This document shows positions 18,323 to 26,748 of a stretch of 64,000 nucleotides of DNA, in pieces (within the stretch, counting starts at the first letter, position 1; every line of letters starts with the position of its first letter). The DNA is from Bradyrhizobium sp. WSM3983 (lineage in GTDB: Bacteria; Pseudomonadota; Alphaproteobacteria; Rhizobiales; Xanthobacteraceae), in contig NZ_AXAY01000009.1 in the NCBI RefSeq assembly GCF_000473045.1, positions 62,001-126,000 of the forward strand. Reading direction: 5' to 3'. The notes beneath the pieces are model-generated. The model had not been told where the DNA came from and made no database searches. It worked only from the letters and a program-made list of their open reading frames with translations. Position numbers and translations under genes: made by a program.

Positions 18323-19186
18323 ATGCGGTTCATGATGTACCGGGACGAACAGACGACGGGCCTTGCCGTTCAGGTCGACGGTGGGGCATTCCGCTCGTTG
18401 TCGGCGGGTGATGCAAAGTTTCCTGGAACCCTTGATGAGATCGTCCGGCGAGGGCCGACAGCTTTCCGGGATGCTTCCTTGGCACTTGCAACTGGTAAAT
18501 TGATCGATTCAAGCCAGCTCGAATTCCTGCCACCGTTTTCTCGGGCCTCGAAGATCATCTGCGTGGGGTTGAATTATGCCGATCACTCGGCTGAAAGCGG
18601 CATGAAGACGCCGGACTATCCGACGGTCTTTGCGAGGTTCAATTCGAGCTTGGTCGCGCACGGCCAGCCATTGATCTGCCCGAAGGTCTCGACGGCATTC
18701 GACTACGAGGGGGAGATGGTCGCGGTCATCGGGCAGGGGGGGCGTAACATTCCGGAAGAAGATGCGCTCGACCACGTGGCCGGCTACTCGGTCTTCAACG
18801 ATGGTTCCGTCAGGGATTATCAGCTGCGTACGCCGCAGTGGACCATTGGCAAGAACTTCGATGGTACTGGTGCGTTTGGTCCATATTTTGTCACCGAGGA
18901 TGAGTTGCCGCGCGGCGCCAAGGGCTTGCGCCTCGAAACGCGTCTCAACGGCCATACGATGCAGAATGCGAGTACGTCCGACCTGATTTTCGACGTGGCG
19001 CGCCTGGTGTCCCTGGTGAGTGTCAGCATGACATTGGAGCCGGGGGATCTGATCGTGACCGGCACACCTGCCGGCGTCGGCAATGCACGCAAGCCCCCTG
19101 TTTTCATGAAGCCGGGCGACGTCTGTGAAATCGAGATCGAAAAGATCGGTGTCCTCAAGAATCCGGTCATTGCCCAGCCTCAATGA
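18323..19186 (+). CDS. Fumarylacetoacetate hydrolase family protein (2-hydroxymuconate/acylpyruvate type)
   Basis: This 287-residue protein begins 12 bp after the dioxygenase stop, with ggagg in front. It has KIICVGLNYADHSAE, the metal-binding set in AFDYEGEMVAVIG (two glutamates) and YSVFNDGSVRD (aspartate), the substrate-loop sequence QWTIGKNFDGTGAFGP and the end motif GDLIVTGTPAGVG. These are hallmarks of the acylpyruvase/2-hydroxyhepta-dienedioate isomerase group. It would hydrolyse or isomerise the ring-opened product of the preceding dioxygenase. It is clearly a different paralogue from those at 6548 and 39211. Confidence 0.92.
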   Translation: MRFMMYRDEQTTGLAVQVDGGAFRSLSAGDAKFPGTLDEIVRRGPTAFRDASLALATGKLIDSSQLEFLPPFSRASKIICVGLNYADHSAESGMKTPDYPTVFARFNSSLVAHGQPLICPKVSTAFDYEGEMVAVIGQGGRNIPEEDALDHVAGYSVFNDGSVRDYQLRTPQWTIGKNFDGTGAFGPYFVTEDELPRGAKGLRLETRLNGHTMQNASTSDLIFDVARLVSLVSVSMTLEPGDLIVTGTPAGVGNARKPPVFMKPGDVCEIEIEKIGVLKNPVIAQPQ

Positions 19187-19393
19187 CCTAAGGCAAGGAC
19201 ATTGATCAACGGCACCGCGCGGCCAGTTGTCGATCCGACGACTGCGGTGGTCTTTGTTGGTGGGCGAGTACCTGCACCGAATTCAACAATAGACGTCTGT
19301 AGACGGTGATGAAGAGCGTCCTCTGACAAGGATCTTCGAAGTTCGACGAAGTTGTCCGCAAACGCGCGGCGTAAATTGACTTGGAGAAGCAAG

Positions 19394-20857
19394 ATGGAGA
19401 ATGTCGCAACAATCTCGCGTAAAGCCCGCCATTGGATCGGCGGTAAGTGGCGTGAGATCGGCTCGCAGATGTCGAGCTGCGATCCGGCCACAGGAAAAAG
19501 CATTGGGGTCTTTTTCGACGGTGGTGGTGAAGCCGCGAAGGCGGCAATTGAGGCAGCTCGCGCCGCGTTCGAGGCGAACGATGTCTGGCGCATGGATGGG
19601 ACGCTGCGCGCAGCGGCGCTAGCCCGCCTTGCTGAAGCGTTCGCCGAGCGCAGAGACGAGCTCAGTCAGATCATATGTCTAGAGAACGGTAAGCTCAAAT
19701 ACGAAGCTGAACGTGAGATCTCCGGCCTCATTCGCCTGCTGCGATACACCATGGGCTTGTCGACCCAGACCCACGGGCGAGTTCTGGATTCCGCGCCGGG
19801 CAAGCAAGCGATGTGCTTGCGCCAACCCGTCGGCGTTGCGGGCCTGATAGTACCATGGAATGCACCAAGTTATCTTTCCATTCGAGCCATAGCACCTGCG
19901 CTGGCTGCGGGTTGTTCCACGGTCGTCAAGTTTCCCGCACAATCAGCTCAAACCGCTGACCTCTTGGCGCACATATTTGACTCGGTAAAGGACATTCCAT
20001 CCGGCTTCGTGAATATGTTCGTCGAGGCCGGCAGCGCAGGCGCACAACTTCTGGTGCAGTCTCCGGTCGTGCGCGTCATTAACTTCACGGGGAGCACTCG
20101 CATCGGCATAGAAGTTGCGCGCGCCGCGGCAGTCCATCTCAAGCGCGTTGGGCTGGAGCTCGGAGGTAAAACGCCGAACATCATCTTCGCGGATGCCGAT
20201 ATTGATGCCGCGCTTCCGATTCTCGAAAAGTCGGTGACAACTTTTGCCGGTCAGTTCTGCATGACAGGGAGTCGTATCCTCGTGCAGCAGACGATCGCAA
20301 AGGACGTGGCTAGCCGTCTAGGGGCGCGCCTTAGCGCGGCCAAACCGGGGCCGGCGTCGGATCCGTCAAGCGACATGGGTCCGATGATCGACCGCGCCAA
20401 CGTCGTTCGGGTCGATCAGATGGTCGAGCAGGCGATCGCTGCAGGGGCCAAGGTCATCGTACGGGGGGGGCCAGCCGTCGAGCCGAGCTTGCGGGACGGT
20501 GCGTTCTATCATCCCACCATGCTCGAGGTGACAGATAGTTCTCTGTCTATCGTGCAAGAGGAGATTTTCGGTCCCGTATTGACGCTGCAGACATTCGACA
20601 CGGAAGAAGAGGCCATCGCGCTCGCAAATGACAATCCCTTCGGCTTGTCAGCCTCAATTTGGACGCGCGACGCGAGCCGTTCGCTCCGACTGTCGCGGCG
20701 GCTCGATGCTGGGCTCATCTCCATCAATAGTTGGGCCAACCTCGCGATGGAGATGGAGGAGGGAGGCTTCAAGAATAGCGGCTCGGGGCGTCTCGGCGGC
20801 ATTGCGTCCTTGGATGACTTCTTGGAGTACAAGCAGATCACCCAGGATTACGCCTGA
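19394..20857 (+). CDS. Aldehyde dehydrogenase family protein
   Basis: I start at ATG 19394 (ggagaag upstream), giving 487 residues; the frame is open from 19352. Conserved elements: VIVPWN-type loop (GLIVPWNAPS), GSTRIG cofactor motif, general base E255 (LELGGKTPN), nucleophile C289 (GQFCMTGSR) and EEIFGPV. It oxidises an aldehyde, probably a semialdehyde from the pathway of the two genes before it. A terminator-like hairpin follows at 20878-20905. Confidence 0.93.
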   Translation: MENVATISRKARHWIGGKWREIGSQMSSCDPATGKSIGVFFDGGGEAAKAAIEAARAAFEANDVWRMDGTLRAAALARLAEAFAERRDELSQIICLENGKLKYEAEREISGLIRLLRYTMGLSTQTHGRVLDSAPGKQAMCLRQPVGVAGLIVPWNAPSYLSIRAIAPALAAGCSTVVKFPAQSAQTADLLAHIFDSVKDIPSGFVNMFVEAGSAGAQLLVQSPVVRVINFTGSTRIGIEVARAAAVHLKRVGLELGGKTPNIIFADADIDAALPILEKSVTTFAGQFCMTGSRILVQQTIAKDVASRLGARLSAAKPGPASDPSSDMGPMIDRANVVRVDQMVEQAIAAGAKVIVRGGPAVEPSLRDGAFYHPTMLEVTDSSLSIVQEEIFGPVLTLQTFDTEEEAIALANDNPFGLSASIWTRDASRSLRLSRRLDAGLISINSWANLAMEMEEGGFKNSGSGRLGGIASLDDFLEYKQITQDYA

Positions 20858-20877
20858 CTTGCATTTCAAAGGGCAAG

Positions 20878-20905
20878 GGTCGACGCCGCGGAGAGCGGCT
20901 CGACC
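20878..20905 (+). terminator. Hairpin after aldehyde dehydrogenase gene
   Basis: GGTCGA-c-GCCGC pairs with GCGGC-TCGACC around a short loop, and flanking AAAGG/CCTTT can extend the stem. No long U-run follows, so factor-independent termination is not certain. Confidence 0.5.
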
Positions 20906-21036
20906 GTCCTTTGGAGGCGCGCCGCGCTGGGATCTTGACGACGACTAATGAACGCCGCAGCCATCGAGATACTGAGCACAAGTCTGATCTGGCCGGCCTG
21001 CGTCCCTTCACAAGCAGATAGGTTAGTATCACCATC

Positions 21037-21305
21037 ATGATGCCGGCGGCCGACCAGGCGGTGCTCTCGCGCCGCGCCGAGATCTTGGCTGCTTTGCGGG
21101 CGATCGTGCCGGGCGAGGGCGTGATCGATAGCACCGCCGAGCTGCAGGTCTATGAGTCCGACGGGCTGACCGCCTATCGGCAGGCGCCGATGGTCGCGGT
21201 GCTGCCCGACACGACCGAGCAGGTGTCGCGCGTCCTCAAATATTGCCACGCGGAAAGGTGGTGCCGCGCGGCTCCGGCACCTCGCTTTCCGGCGGCGCGT
21301 TGCCG
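21037..21305 (+). pseudogene. glcD: glcD fragment (glycolate oxidase FAD subunit, N-terminus)
   Basis: The first 74 codons read like the start of GlcD (RRAEILAALRAIVPGEGV, then VAVLPDTTEQVSRVLKYCHAE). Then the frame shifts: the next bases encode VVPRGSGTSLSGGALP in another frame, which is the FAD_binding_4 signature that should follow. Homology stops at about 21305, where DNA matching a LysR gene on the other strand begins. The rest of glcD is missing from the window. It is a dead fragment joined by recombination. Confidence 0.85.
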
Positions 21306-22090
21306 TGTCGCCAGGTATCGGTTGATAAAGCTGTCGCGGAGCTTTATGGCGCGCCAGTCGGGATCCGTGATTTCTGAATCAATTGCTGTCCGCGGCAGGA
21401 TCAAAGAGCCAACGCCCCGCTTCGCGAGGAGCTTCATCTGCGGTATCCCATCCACCGCTGCTACAACGGTCAGGTGTTGGCCGCTACGTTTTGCGAGTTG
21501 CTCGTAGGCGTAGCGTTCGCGGTGCGGTCTGTGCGGGAGAATGAGTGGGAGCCCGATAACATCGGCGGCGTCGCACTCGTCGCGGAAATCGGATGGACAA
21601 TTGTTGCTCGGTGCCAGAAAAAAGATCTGCTCACGGAAAAGAACAGCAAGATCGAACCCGGGCAACGTATCCGGAAACGTCAGCACGGCGGCATCCAACG
21701 TCCTCTAAGAAGATGTTCTTGCAGCGGCGAAGTTAGTTCCTGGTCCAGGTCGACCCTCACTCCCGGATAAAGTCGTCGCATCTGTTGGGTCAAATGAGGA
21801 AAGATGAACTGTCCGTCAGACGGGTGAGCGCCTATGGCCACGTCTTCGGCAATGCATTCGTCTTCGGCAAGCGGGAGGCCGCGCAAGGCATCGGCGTCCA
21901 TAAGAAGCTTTAGCACTGCTGGTCTGAGGCGGCATTCTGCAGGGGCCAACTGTATCCGCTTGCCTGTCCTGAGAAACAGACTTACGCCCAGCTCCGCCTC
22001 AAGATTGCCGATCTGCCGGCTTAGCGCGGATTGGGCGACGTTGAGTCGGCTCGCAGCGGCGGTGAAGTTTCCCAGCTCCGCGACCGTTGT
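21306..22090 (-). pseudogene. LysR-family regulator, truncated and frameshifted
   Basis: Read from about 22090 downwards, the strand encodes VAELGNFTAAASRLNVAQ, the middle of a LysR HTH, through the effector domain to INRYLATRQ. The first 12 or so residues, including any start, are missing, replaced by IS21-type DNA. A frame change occurs near 21690, between HLLRGR and DAAVLTFPD. The C-terminus is joined to the glcD fragment near 21305. The gene cannot make a complete regulator. Confidence 0.85.
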
Positions 22091-22134
22091 CTCAGATCCA
22101 TTAAGCAGCGCCGGGAAAATCTTGTATGCCGGCG

Positions 22135-22553
22135 TCACGAGCGGAAGCGCAGGGTTGGCTTGAGACGGCCGGCCCATTCCCTGTAGCGTTCGCAGAACCA
22201 CGCATAGCTGAAGCTGTCGGAATTGGCGTCGCAATACTCTTCCCACAACAGCATCAGCGTGACGTTCGGGCGCCGCAGCTCGCGATGTACGAGCGCCCAG
22301 TCGGGATGCGGACGCTCGTCGCTGGGCCGATCGGAAGGCGGAGGAAACAGGCGGTTCTCGAGCTGGACGTCGTCATCCAGCTCCGTTGGCAACGGCCAGG
22401 TCGGGCCGGCGCGGCGGGCTCGGTTGACGTATTTGCTGACCGTGCCCTGGGCCAGACGGAGGCTGCAGGCAACGGCGCGTTGCGACATGCGACGCTGAAG
22501 TGCAGGCGTAGAACTTCGCGAATGTGGCGCATGGACAGTCTCTCGGTCGGCAT
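22135..22553 (-). pseudogene. istA: IS21-family istA remnant (transposase N-terminus)
   Basis: From ATG 22553 the strand starts MPTERLSMRHIREVLRLHFS, the usual IstA N-terminus. It then shifts frame and continues with SQRAVACSLRLAQGTVSKY (HTH), LFPPPSDRPSDERPHPDW, WVHRELRRP-like sequence and WFCERYREWAGRLKPTLR. Only about 145 of some 500 residues remain; the catalytic DDE part and all of istB are missing. It is the left end of an IS21 element fused to the LysR fragment. Confidence 0.88.
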
Positions 22554-22644
22554 CTCGATCCTCTGCGGTTAGGCAAAAGATCAAGCTACCAGGTTGCAGA
22601 CTGTCAGCGGTGCGCCTCCTCCTGGTTGCCCCGATCGCGATCGA

Positions 22645-22725
22645 CTGGAAATGGTGATCACGATGCTCTGGAATGGGCGATCACGATGGCCTGGAATCGG
22701 TGATCACGATCGGCTGGAACGCGCA
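22645..22725 (-). repeat. IS21 terminal repeats (23-bp period) and element end
   Basis: CTGGAA occurs at 22645, 22668, 22691 and 22714, exactly 23 bp apart, with GATCACGAT in between each pair. IS21-family ends carry several such transposase-binding repeats. The outer end is probably near 22725, read as TGCGCGTTCCAG on the minus strand. Beyond it lies the cut amidohydrolase gene. Confidence 0.7.
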
Positions 22726-22817
22726 ATGTAAGGAGCTTCCTGTTGCATAGTCGGGCCCGTAGCCTCGGCAACCAGAGGATCGACGGCATGCTCTTCGACG
22801 CAGATGAGCTTTAGCAT
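22726..22817 (-). pseudogene. Amidohydrolase N-terminal fragment cut by IS21 end
   Basis: From ATG 22817 the minus strand encodes MLKLICVEEHAVDPLVAEA, continuing TGPTMQQEAPY, which matches the start of amidohydrolase_2 proteins such as aminocarboxymuconate-semialdehyde-decarboxylase-like enzymes (the EEH is the first metal-binding segment). At 22725 the reading frame runs into the IS21 end. About 30 codons survive. The lost enzyme would fit an aromatic decarboxylation or hydrolysis step. Confidence 0.65.
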
Positions 22818-22847
22818 TGCATTTCTCTTCGCGTTTGGCCGAGCGCG

Positions 22848-23708
22848 TCACGGCTTCAGGGTAGCGACGAGCACATCGCGCATCGTCTGGGGGCGGCGGC
22901 CTAGCAGGCTTTCAAGCGCCGGATTGATCGTCGCAAAATCACCGCGCCGAGCCGCTTTGAAGAGACCCACCAGGAGGTCTGCCTGCGCGGCAGGCATTCC
23001 GTGGGAGACCAGGTTTTCGCGCCAGCGCTCATCCGTGACCGTGATGCGCTTGATCTGGCGTCCGGTGATCTCGGTTGCGATCGCCGCGAGGCTGTTAAAG
23101 TCGAACGCTTCAGATGCCGTCAGGGGCGGCGTAATGCCGTCAAACCGACTTTCGCTCGCAAGTACGGTCGCTGCCGCTTCCGCCAGGTCGGCATGAGTGG
23201 TCCATGAAACTTTGCCATCCTCCGGCAGATAGAGTTCTCCTGTTTGAAGGCCGCGCTCCATCAGTCGCAGCGCGTTGGCAGCGTAAAAGCCATTGTGCAG
23301 CGAGGTGAAGGCCAGGCCGCACCCGTGTAGCAGCGCCTCGGTGGCGGCGTGGTCAGGCATCGGCGGGAAGGATGAATCCAGTCGTGCTCCCATGTGGCTG
23401 GTGTAGAGGACGCGCTGCGCGCCCGCGTTTCGCGCCGCCTCGATAGCCTGAGCATGCAGGCGCACCGCTTTTTCGCCAGTGGTGTCGACGGAGATCACCA
23501 GAACTTGGCTGGCACCTGCAAATGCTTCCGCCAAGCTCTCTGGGTCGTCAAAGTCGCCTCGCCGGACCCGGACGCCTTTCTCTGTCAAGGCAACGATCTT
23601 TTTAGGATCGCGCACAACCACGCCCAGCTGGCTCGCCGGGATGCGCAAAAGGAGCTGCTCGACGATCGCCCGGCCGAGCTGGCCGCTTGCTCCGGTTACA
23701 ATGATCAT
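22848..23708 (-). CDS. NmrA-family NAD(P)-binding reductase (QorB-like)
   Basis: I start at ATG 23708, giving MIIVTGASGQLGRAIVEQLL and 286 residues. The Rossmann glycine motif TGASGQLG is at 5-12. The protein then follows the atypical short-chain dehydrogenase pattern of E. coli QorB (VVVRDPKKI, GDFDDPESLAEAFAGASQVLVIS, YTSHMGA, TSLHNGFYAAN, SWTTHADLAEAAA). QorB-like enzymes reduce quinones with NAD(P)H. The TetR gene is divergent 102 bp away and probably controls it. Such pairs often respond to quinones or aldehydes. Confidence 0.88.
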   Translation of the reverse strand: MIIVTGASGQLGRAIVEQLLLRIPASQLGVVVRDPKKIVALTEKGVRVRRGDFDDPESLAEAFAGASQVLVISVDTTGEKAVRLHAQAIEAARNAGAQRVLYTSHMGARLDSSFPPMPDHAATEALLHGCGLAFTSLHNGFYAANALRLMERGLQTGELYLPEDGKVSWTTHADLAEAAATVLASESRFDGITPPLTASEAFDFNSLAAIATEITGRQIKRITVTDERWRENLVSHGMPAAQADLLVGLFKAARRGDFATINPALESLLGRRPQTMRDVLVATLKP

Positions 23709-23722
23709 TTCACACCTTTCGG

Positions 23723-23792
23723 GTATCAACGATATCAACAAGGTTGTATCATTGATATATCGTCGATAGCAAGATACTGCTGTCATTGATAC
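23723..23792. promoter_or_regulatory. Repeated palindromes in QorB-TetR intergenic region
   Basis: Three related sites occur between the divergent starts: GTATCAACGATATC (23723-23736), GTATCATTGATAT (23746-23758) and TGTCATTGATAC (23781-23792). They share GTATCAnTGATAC, a perfect palindrome with a one-base centre. Position and symmetry fit a TetR operator controlling both genes. Confidence 0.55.
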
Positions 23793-23810
23793 GAATGTGA
23801 GTGTGTCCCC

Positions 23811-24551
23811 GTGCGCCAAGTGAGCGGAGTTGAGGAAAACGGGGAGGGCGGCACAGGTACGCGCGAGAAGATTGTGGCGCGTGCCGCCGAGCTACTCGCG
23901 GATGCAGGCCGCGAGTCACTCACGACGCGGGCGGTAGCGGCAGCCTCGGGCGTTCAGCAACCCACCATCTATCGCTTGTTCGGTGATAAGGACTGCCTGC
24001 TTGAGGCCGTGGCCGAGTATGGCTTTCTCGCCTATTTGAAGCAAAAGGATCTCGGTGAGCCCAGGCAGGATCCCGTGGATGCTCTACGAGAAGGATGGGA
24101 CCTGCACGTCGGCTTCGGACTGGCAAATCCCGCTATCTTTTCGATCATGTACGGTAACCCCTGTCCGGGAAAGATGTCGCCGGCCGCAGCTAAGGCTGTC
24201 AACATGCTCCGTCAGCGGATGCGAGCGATCGCCGCTTCCGGCCGGCTACGTGTGACCGAGCAGCGGGGCGCCGATCTGGTCAGAAGCGGGGGATGCGGAA
24301 CAGTGTTCACCCTGCTGGCGATGCCGGAAGCCGAGCGCGATCTCGCATTATCAATCGAGGCGCGCGAGGCAATCATCGCCGCCATCACTACGGAAAAGCC
24401 CATTCTTAATGCGCCTAGCGCCGCAACGGCCGCGATCACGCTTCGAGCCGTCCTCTCTGACGTAACCGCATTGACGGGAAGCGAGCGGCAACTTCTCCAG
24501 GAGTGGCTCGACAAGATCGCTGCGCATGCTGATCAGACCAGAGGTGAGTGA
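23811..24551 (+). CDS. TetR-family transcriptional regulator
   Basis: This 246-residue protein starts at GTG 23811. The HTH is at about residues 18-64: TREKIVARAAELLADAGRE, LTTRAVAAASGVQQPTIYRLFGDKDCLLEAV. The rest is the all-helical ligand-binding domain. It is divergent from the QorB-like gene, whose promoter region holds three palindromes, so it likely represses itself and that gene until an effector binds. The effector is unknown. Confidence 0.92.
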   Translation: MRQVSGVEENGEGGTGTREKIVARAAELLADAGRESLTTRAVAAASGVQQPTIYRLFGDKDCLLEAVAEYGFLAYLKQKDLGEPRQDPVDALREGWDLHVGFGLANPAIFSIMYGNPCPGKMSPAAAKAVNMLRQRMRAIAASGRLRVTEQRGADLVRSGGCGTVFTLLAMPEAERDLALSIEAREAIIAAITTEKPILNAPSAATAAITLRAVLSDVTALTGSERQLLQEWLDKIAAHADQTRGE

Positions 24552-25303
24552 CAAATCCTAGGTTGGGCGAAACCCATTCTCCGGTTGTAGCTCAAATGGT
24601 GCGTTTTGGCCCGGAAAGGACGAAAATGCTTTATCCCTTCGATGGGAGTTGAGTGACACTCTCTCCAGGACATCTTACTCTTGATTTTTGAGCCCCCGGA
24701 TGTGCTCTTCGTATCTTCGCGATATGAGCTACCGCGCGCAGACCGATCGGATACGGGTCAATCCGATGCACGTCGCAAAATAGAATATCAGGGCGAGAGA
24801 AGCAGTATCAACCGGAAGCTGAAATCGTCTTTGCGACGAGGAGCGATTCTGCCCGCTGCGGTGTGTTGCGGGACGTCGCCGCGGTGGGTTTCTGCGTCCG
24901 ACATGCCCTTCGAGAGACTTCAAAGTCGCGCTACGGACCGGCGGGAAGTAGACTCGACCGGTTGAGACTCAAGCGAAGAGGCTTGACGGCTGAAGAAGCC
25001 GACAGGTCACAGAAGCACTAGATGCAGGCGAGCGGCCTCGAAGACCTTCTTCCTCCTCCCTGCCAATCCCGTGAGCGGGTTCGAATATCCCTGAACAGGA
25101 TGGCCGCCATATGCGGCCATCGCCGGACGATCTGACGGCAAAGCAAAACGGCTTTGGTCCGAGCCTCTTCATCCGCGCTAGGAATGCTCGACCGAATTGC
25201 GATCGGGACAGGGCTGCTTCCGCGGGACAGCCCGGCCTCCGCAGTCCTGCGGTTCGGGCGAAATCAAGCAAAAATCGATGAGACAATCGAATCTGAGGGG
25301 AGG
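24552..25303. other. Intergenic region upstream of demethylase operon
   Basis: I find no gene here. The distal 266 bp (24916-25181) is the repeated leader described separately. The remaining part (24552-24915) has only short frames without ribosome binding sites. Confidence 0.5.
24916..25181 (+). repeat. Shared upstream sequence, copy 1 (inverted repeat of 31385-31647)
   Basis: This stretch matches the reverse complement of 31385-31647 over its full length with scattered differences, starting GACTTCAAAGTCG and ending TTCATCCGCGCTAG. It lies upstream of the O-demethylase gene, in the same relative orientation as copy 2 upstream of the outer-membrane channel gene. It contains a 21-bp hairpin ATGGCCGC-catat-GCGGCCAT near 25100-25120. 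It may be a common promoter or leader, or a small mobile repeat. Confidence 0.8.
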
Positions 25304-26641
25304 ATGGCATCTGTGAAAACACCCAGCTTGCAAGATGGCTTGGACCAGGCCGGAAGCGCCGTAAAGCTCCTGTGGAAACCGAATACTCCATCCGTCGCGA
25401 ACCCGGTGGTTCCGCCGGAATATAGTGGCTGGCGCGCCGAGCAGCGGTCGTGGGAAGAAGGAACGGCGCTATTCAACCTCTGCCATCAGATGTGCGATCT
25501 AGTGGTGGAGGGACCGGACGCCTTGCGCCTCTTGTCGGACGTCAGCGCCAACAACTACGAGAAGTTCGCGGTCGGTCAGGCAAAGCAGCTCGTTGCCGTT
25601 ACACATGAGGGGTACCTCATCCAGGACGCGATCATGTTCCGTCTGGGAGAACAGCGGTTCAATCTGGCTGGTCTTGGCGGAGCCCACAAATGGGTCATGT
25701 ATCATGCCAAGCGCGGTAACTATGACGTCCAACTGACATTCGATCCGGCTTCGGACCACCGCGAGGGCAATCCTCTCTTTTTCCGCTATCAGATCCAGGG
25801 GCCGACCGCGATGGGTCTGTTGAACAGACTCTTCGACAATAAACTGGACGACATCAAGTTCATGCGCTTTCGCGAGCTGTCGGTGGCCGGCCGGCCAGTA
25901 TCCGTGCTCCGCCACGGCATGGCGGGCCAAATCGGCTTCGAATTCTTCGGCGACTGGGAAAATGAAGAGACATTCAGGCAGACCGTGCTCGAAGCCGGGA
26001 AGGAGTTTGGCCTCATCCAAGTAGGTGGCCTAGCCTATTACACCACAGCGGCGGACAGCGGCTGGGTGCCGATCCCGATTCCGGGGATTTATACGGATCC
26101 TGCCCTCGAAGATTATCGGCGCTACGTGGGACTTTATTCTCTCGAGGGCCAATTTCCTCTGCAGGGAAGCTTCTACTCTCCCGACATACGGGACTACTAC
26201 TGCTCTCCCTTCGAAATGGGATATGGCCGCTCGGTCTCATTCAATCACGAGTTCATAGGGCGCGAAGCGCTGCTCAAGGCCAAGGATGCGGCCGCGCGAA
26301 CGAAGGTAACGCTTGTGTGGAATGCCGATGACGTGAAGCGCGTGTTTGGCGCTGATCATGGCTTTCTCATGCACATGACGTTCGACCGCGTAGAAAAAGA
26401 CTCAGAAATGGTCGGCTTGTCCCAGTATAGCGCCTACATTGACCCGGACAACACCATCCACTCCTTGGCTCTGGTGAAGAAGGAATTTGCGCAGCCGGGT
26501 ACCGAAGTGACGGTGATCTGGGGACAGCACCCCGGACCGGCGGCCGAACCAGGCATCACGGTCGCATTCGAGCGCATCCGGGCGATCGTGCAACCAGCGC
26601 CCTTCAACGAGTTTGCTCGCACCGCGTACCGAGTGGACTGA
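25304..26641 (+). CDS. THF-dependent aromatic O-demethylase, LigM/DesA-like (GcvT family)
   Basis: This 445-residue protein starts at ATG 25304; GTG 25313 is better spaced from the aggggagg at 25296 and is an alternative. It follows the LigM/DesA pattern: VPPEYSGWRAEQRSWEEG near the N-terminus, the GcvT folate-binding fold through FRYQIQGPTAMGLL, LRHGMAGQIGFEFFG and GREALL, and the aminomethyltransferase C-terminal barrel at the end. LigM and DesA of Sphingobium move the methyl of vanillate or syringate to tetrahydrofolate, leaving a phenol. The next four genes all handle folate-bound carbon, which strongly supports O- or N-demethylation. The methoxy (or N-methyl) substrate is unknown. Confidence 0.85.
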   Translation: MASVKTPSLQDGLDQAGSAVKLLWKPNTPSVANPVVPPEYSGWRAEQRSWEEGTALFNLCHQMCDLVVEGPDALRLLSDVSANNYEKFAVGQAKQLVAVTHEGYLIQDAIMFRLGEQRFNLAGLGGAHKWVMYHAKRGNYDVQLTFDPASDHREGNPLFFRYQIQGPTAMGLLNRLFDNKLDDIKFMRFRELSVAGRPVSVLRHGMAGQIGFEFFGDWENEETFRQTVLEAGKEFGLIQVGGLAYYTTAADSGWVPIPIPGIYTDPALEDYRRYVGLYSLEGQFPLQGSFYSPDIRDYYCSPFEMGYGRSVSFNHEFIGREALLKAKDAAARTKVTLVWNADDVKRVFGADHGFLMHMTFDRVEKDSEMVGLSQYSAYIDPDNTIHSLALVKKEFAQPGTEVTVIWGQHPGPAAEPGITVAFERIRAIVQPAPFNEFARTAYRVD

Positions 26642-26710
26642 AGCCGACTCCACATTTTTTGCAGTCTGGGCTCCGCGGTCGCGCGCGGCGCGATGGGACA
26701 GCTGTACCTG

Positions 26711-26728
26711 AGAGGCCTTCGGGCCTCT
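26711..26728 (+). promoter_or_regulatory. TTCG tetraloop hairpin before metF
   Basis: AGAGGCC (26711-26717) pairs perfectly with GGCCTCT (26722-26728) around TTCG. It lies between the demethylase stop and the metF GTG and is not followed by a U-run. It could stabilise a processed mRNA end or tune expression of metF and the genes after it. Confidence 0.5.
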
Positions 26729-26748
26729 ATCGTCCATGGGAGAATATC

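Noticed and set aside
22645-22725. Regular 23-bp repeats as a possible CRISPR array
   Set aside because: There are no unique spacers of normal length; position and motif fit an IS21 end.
25154-25303. Start of the demethylase at 25154, giving 495 residues
   Set aside because: The first 50 codons come from the repeated upstream sequence, and the same peptide start appears before the channel gene; the family begins at about 25304.
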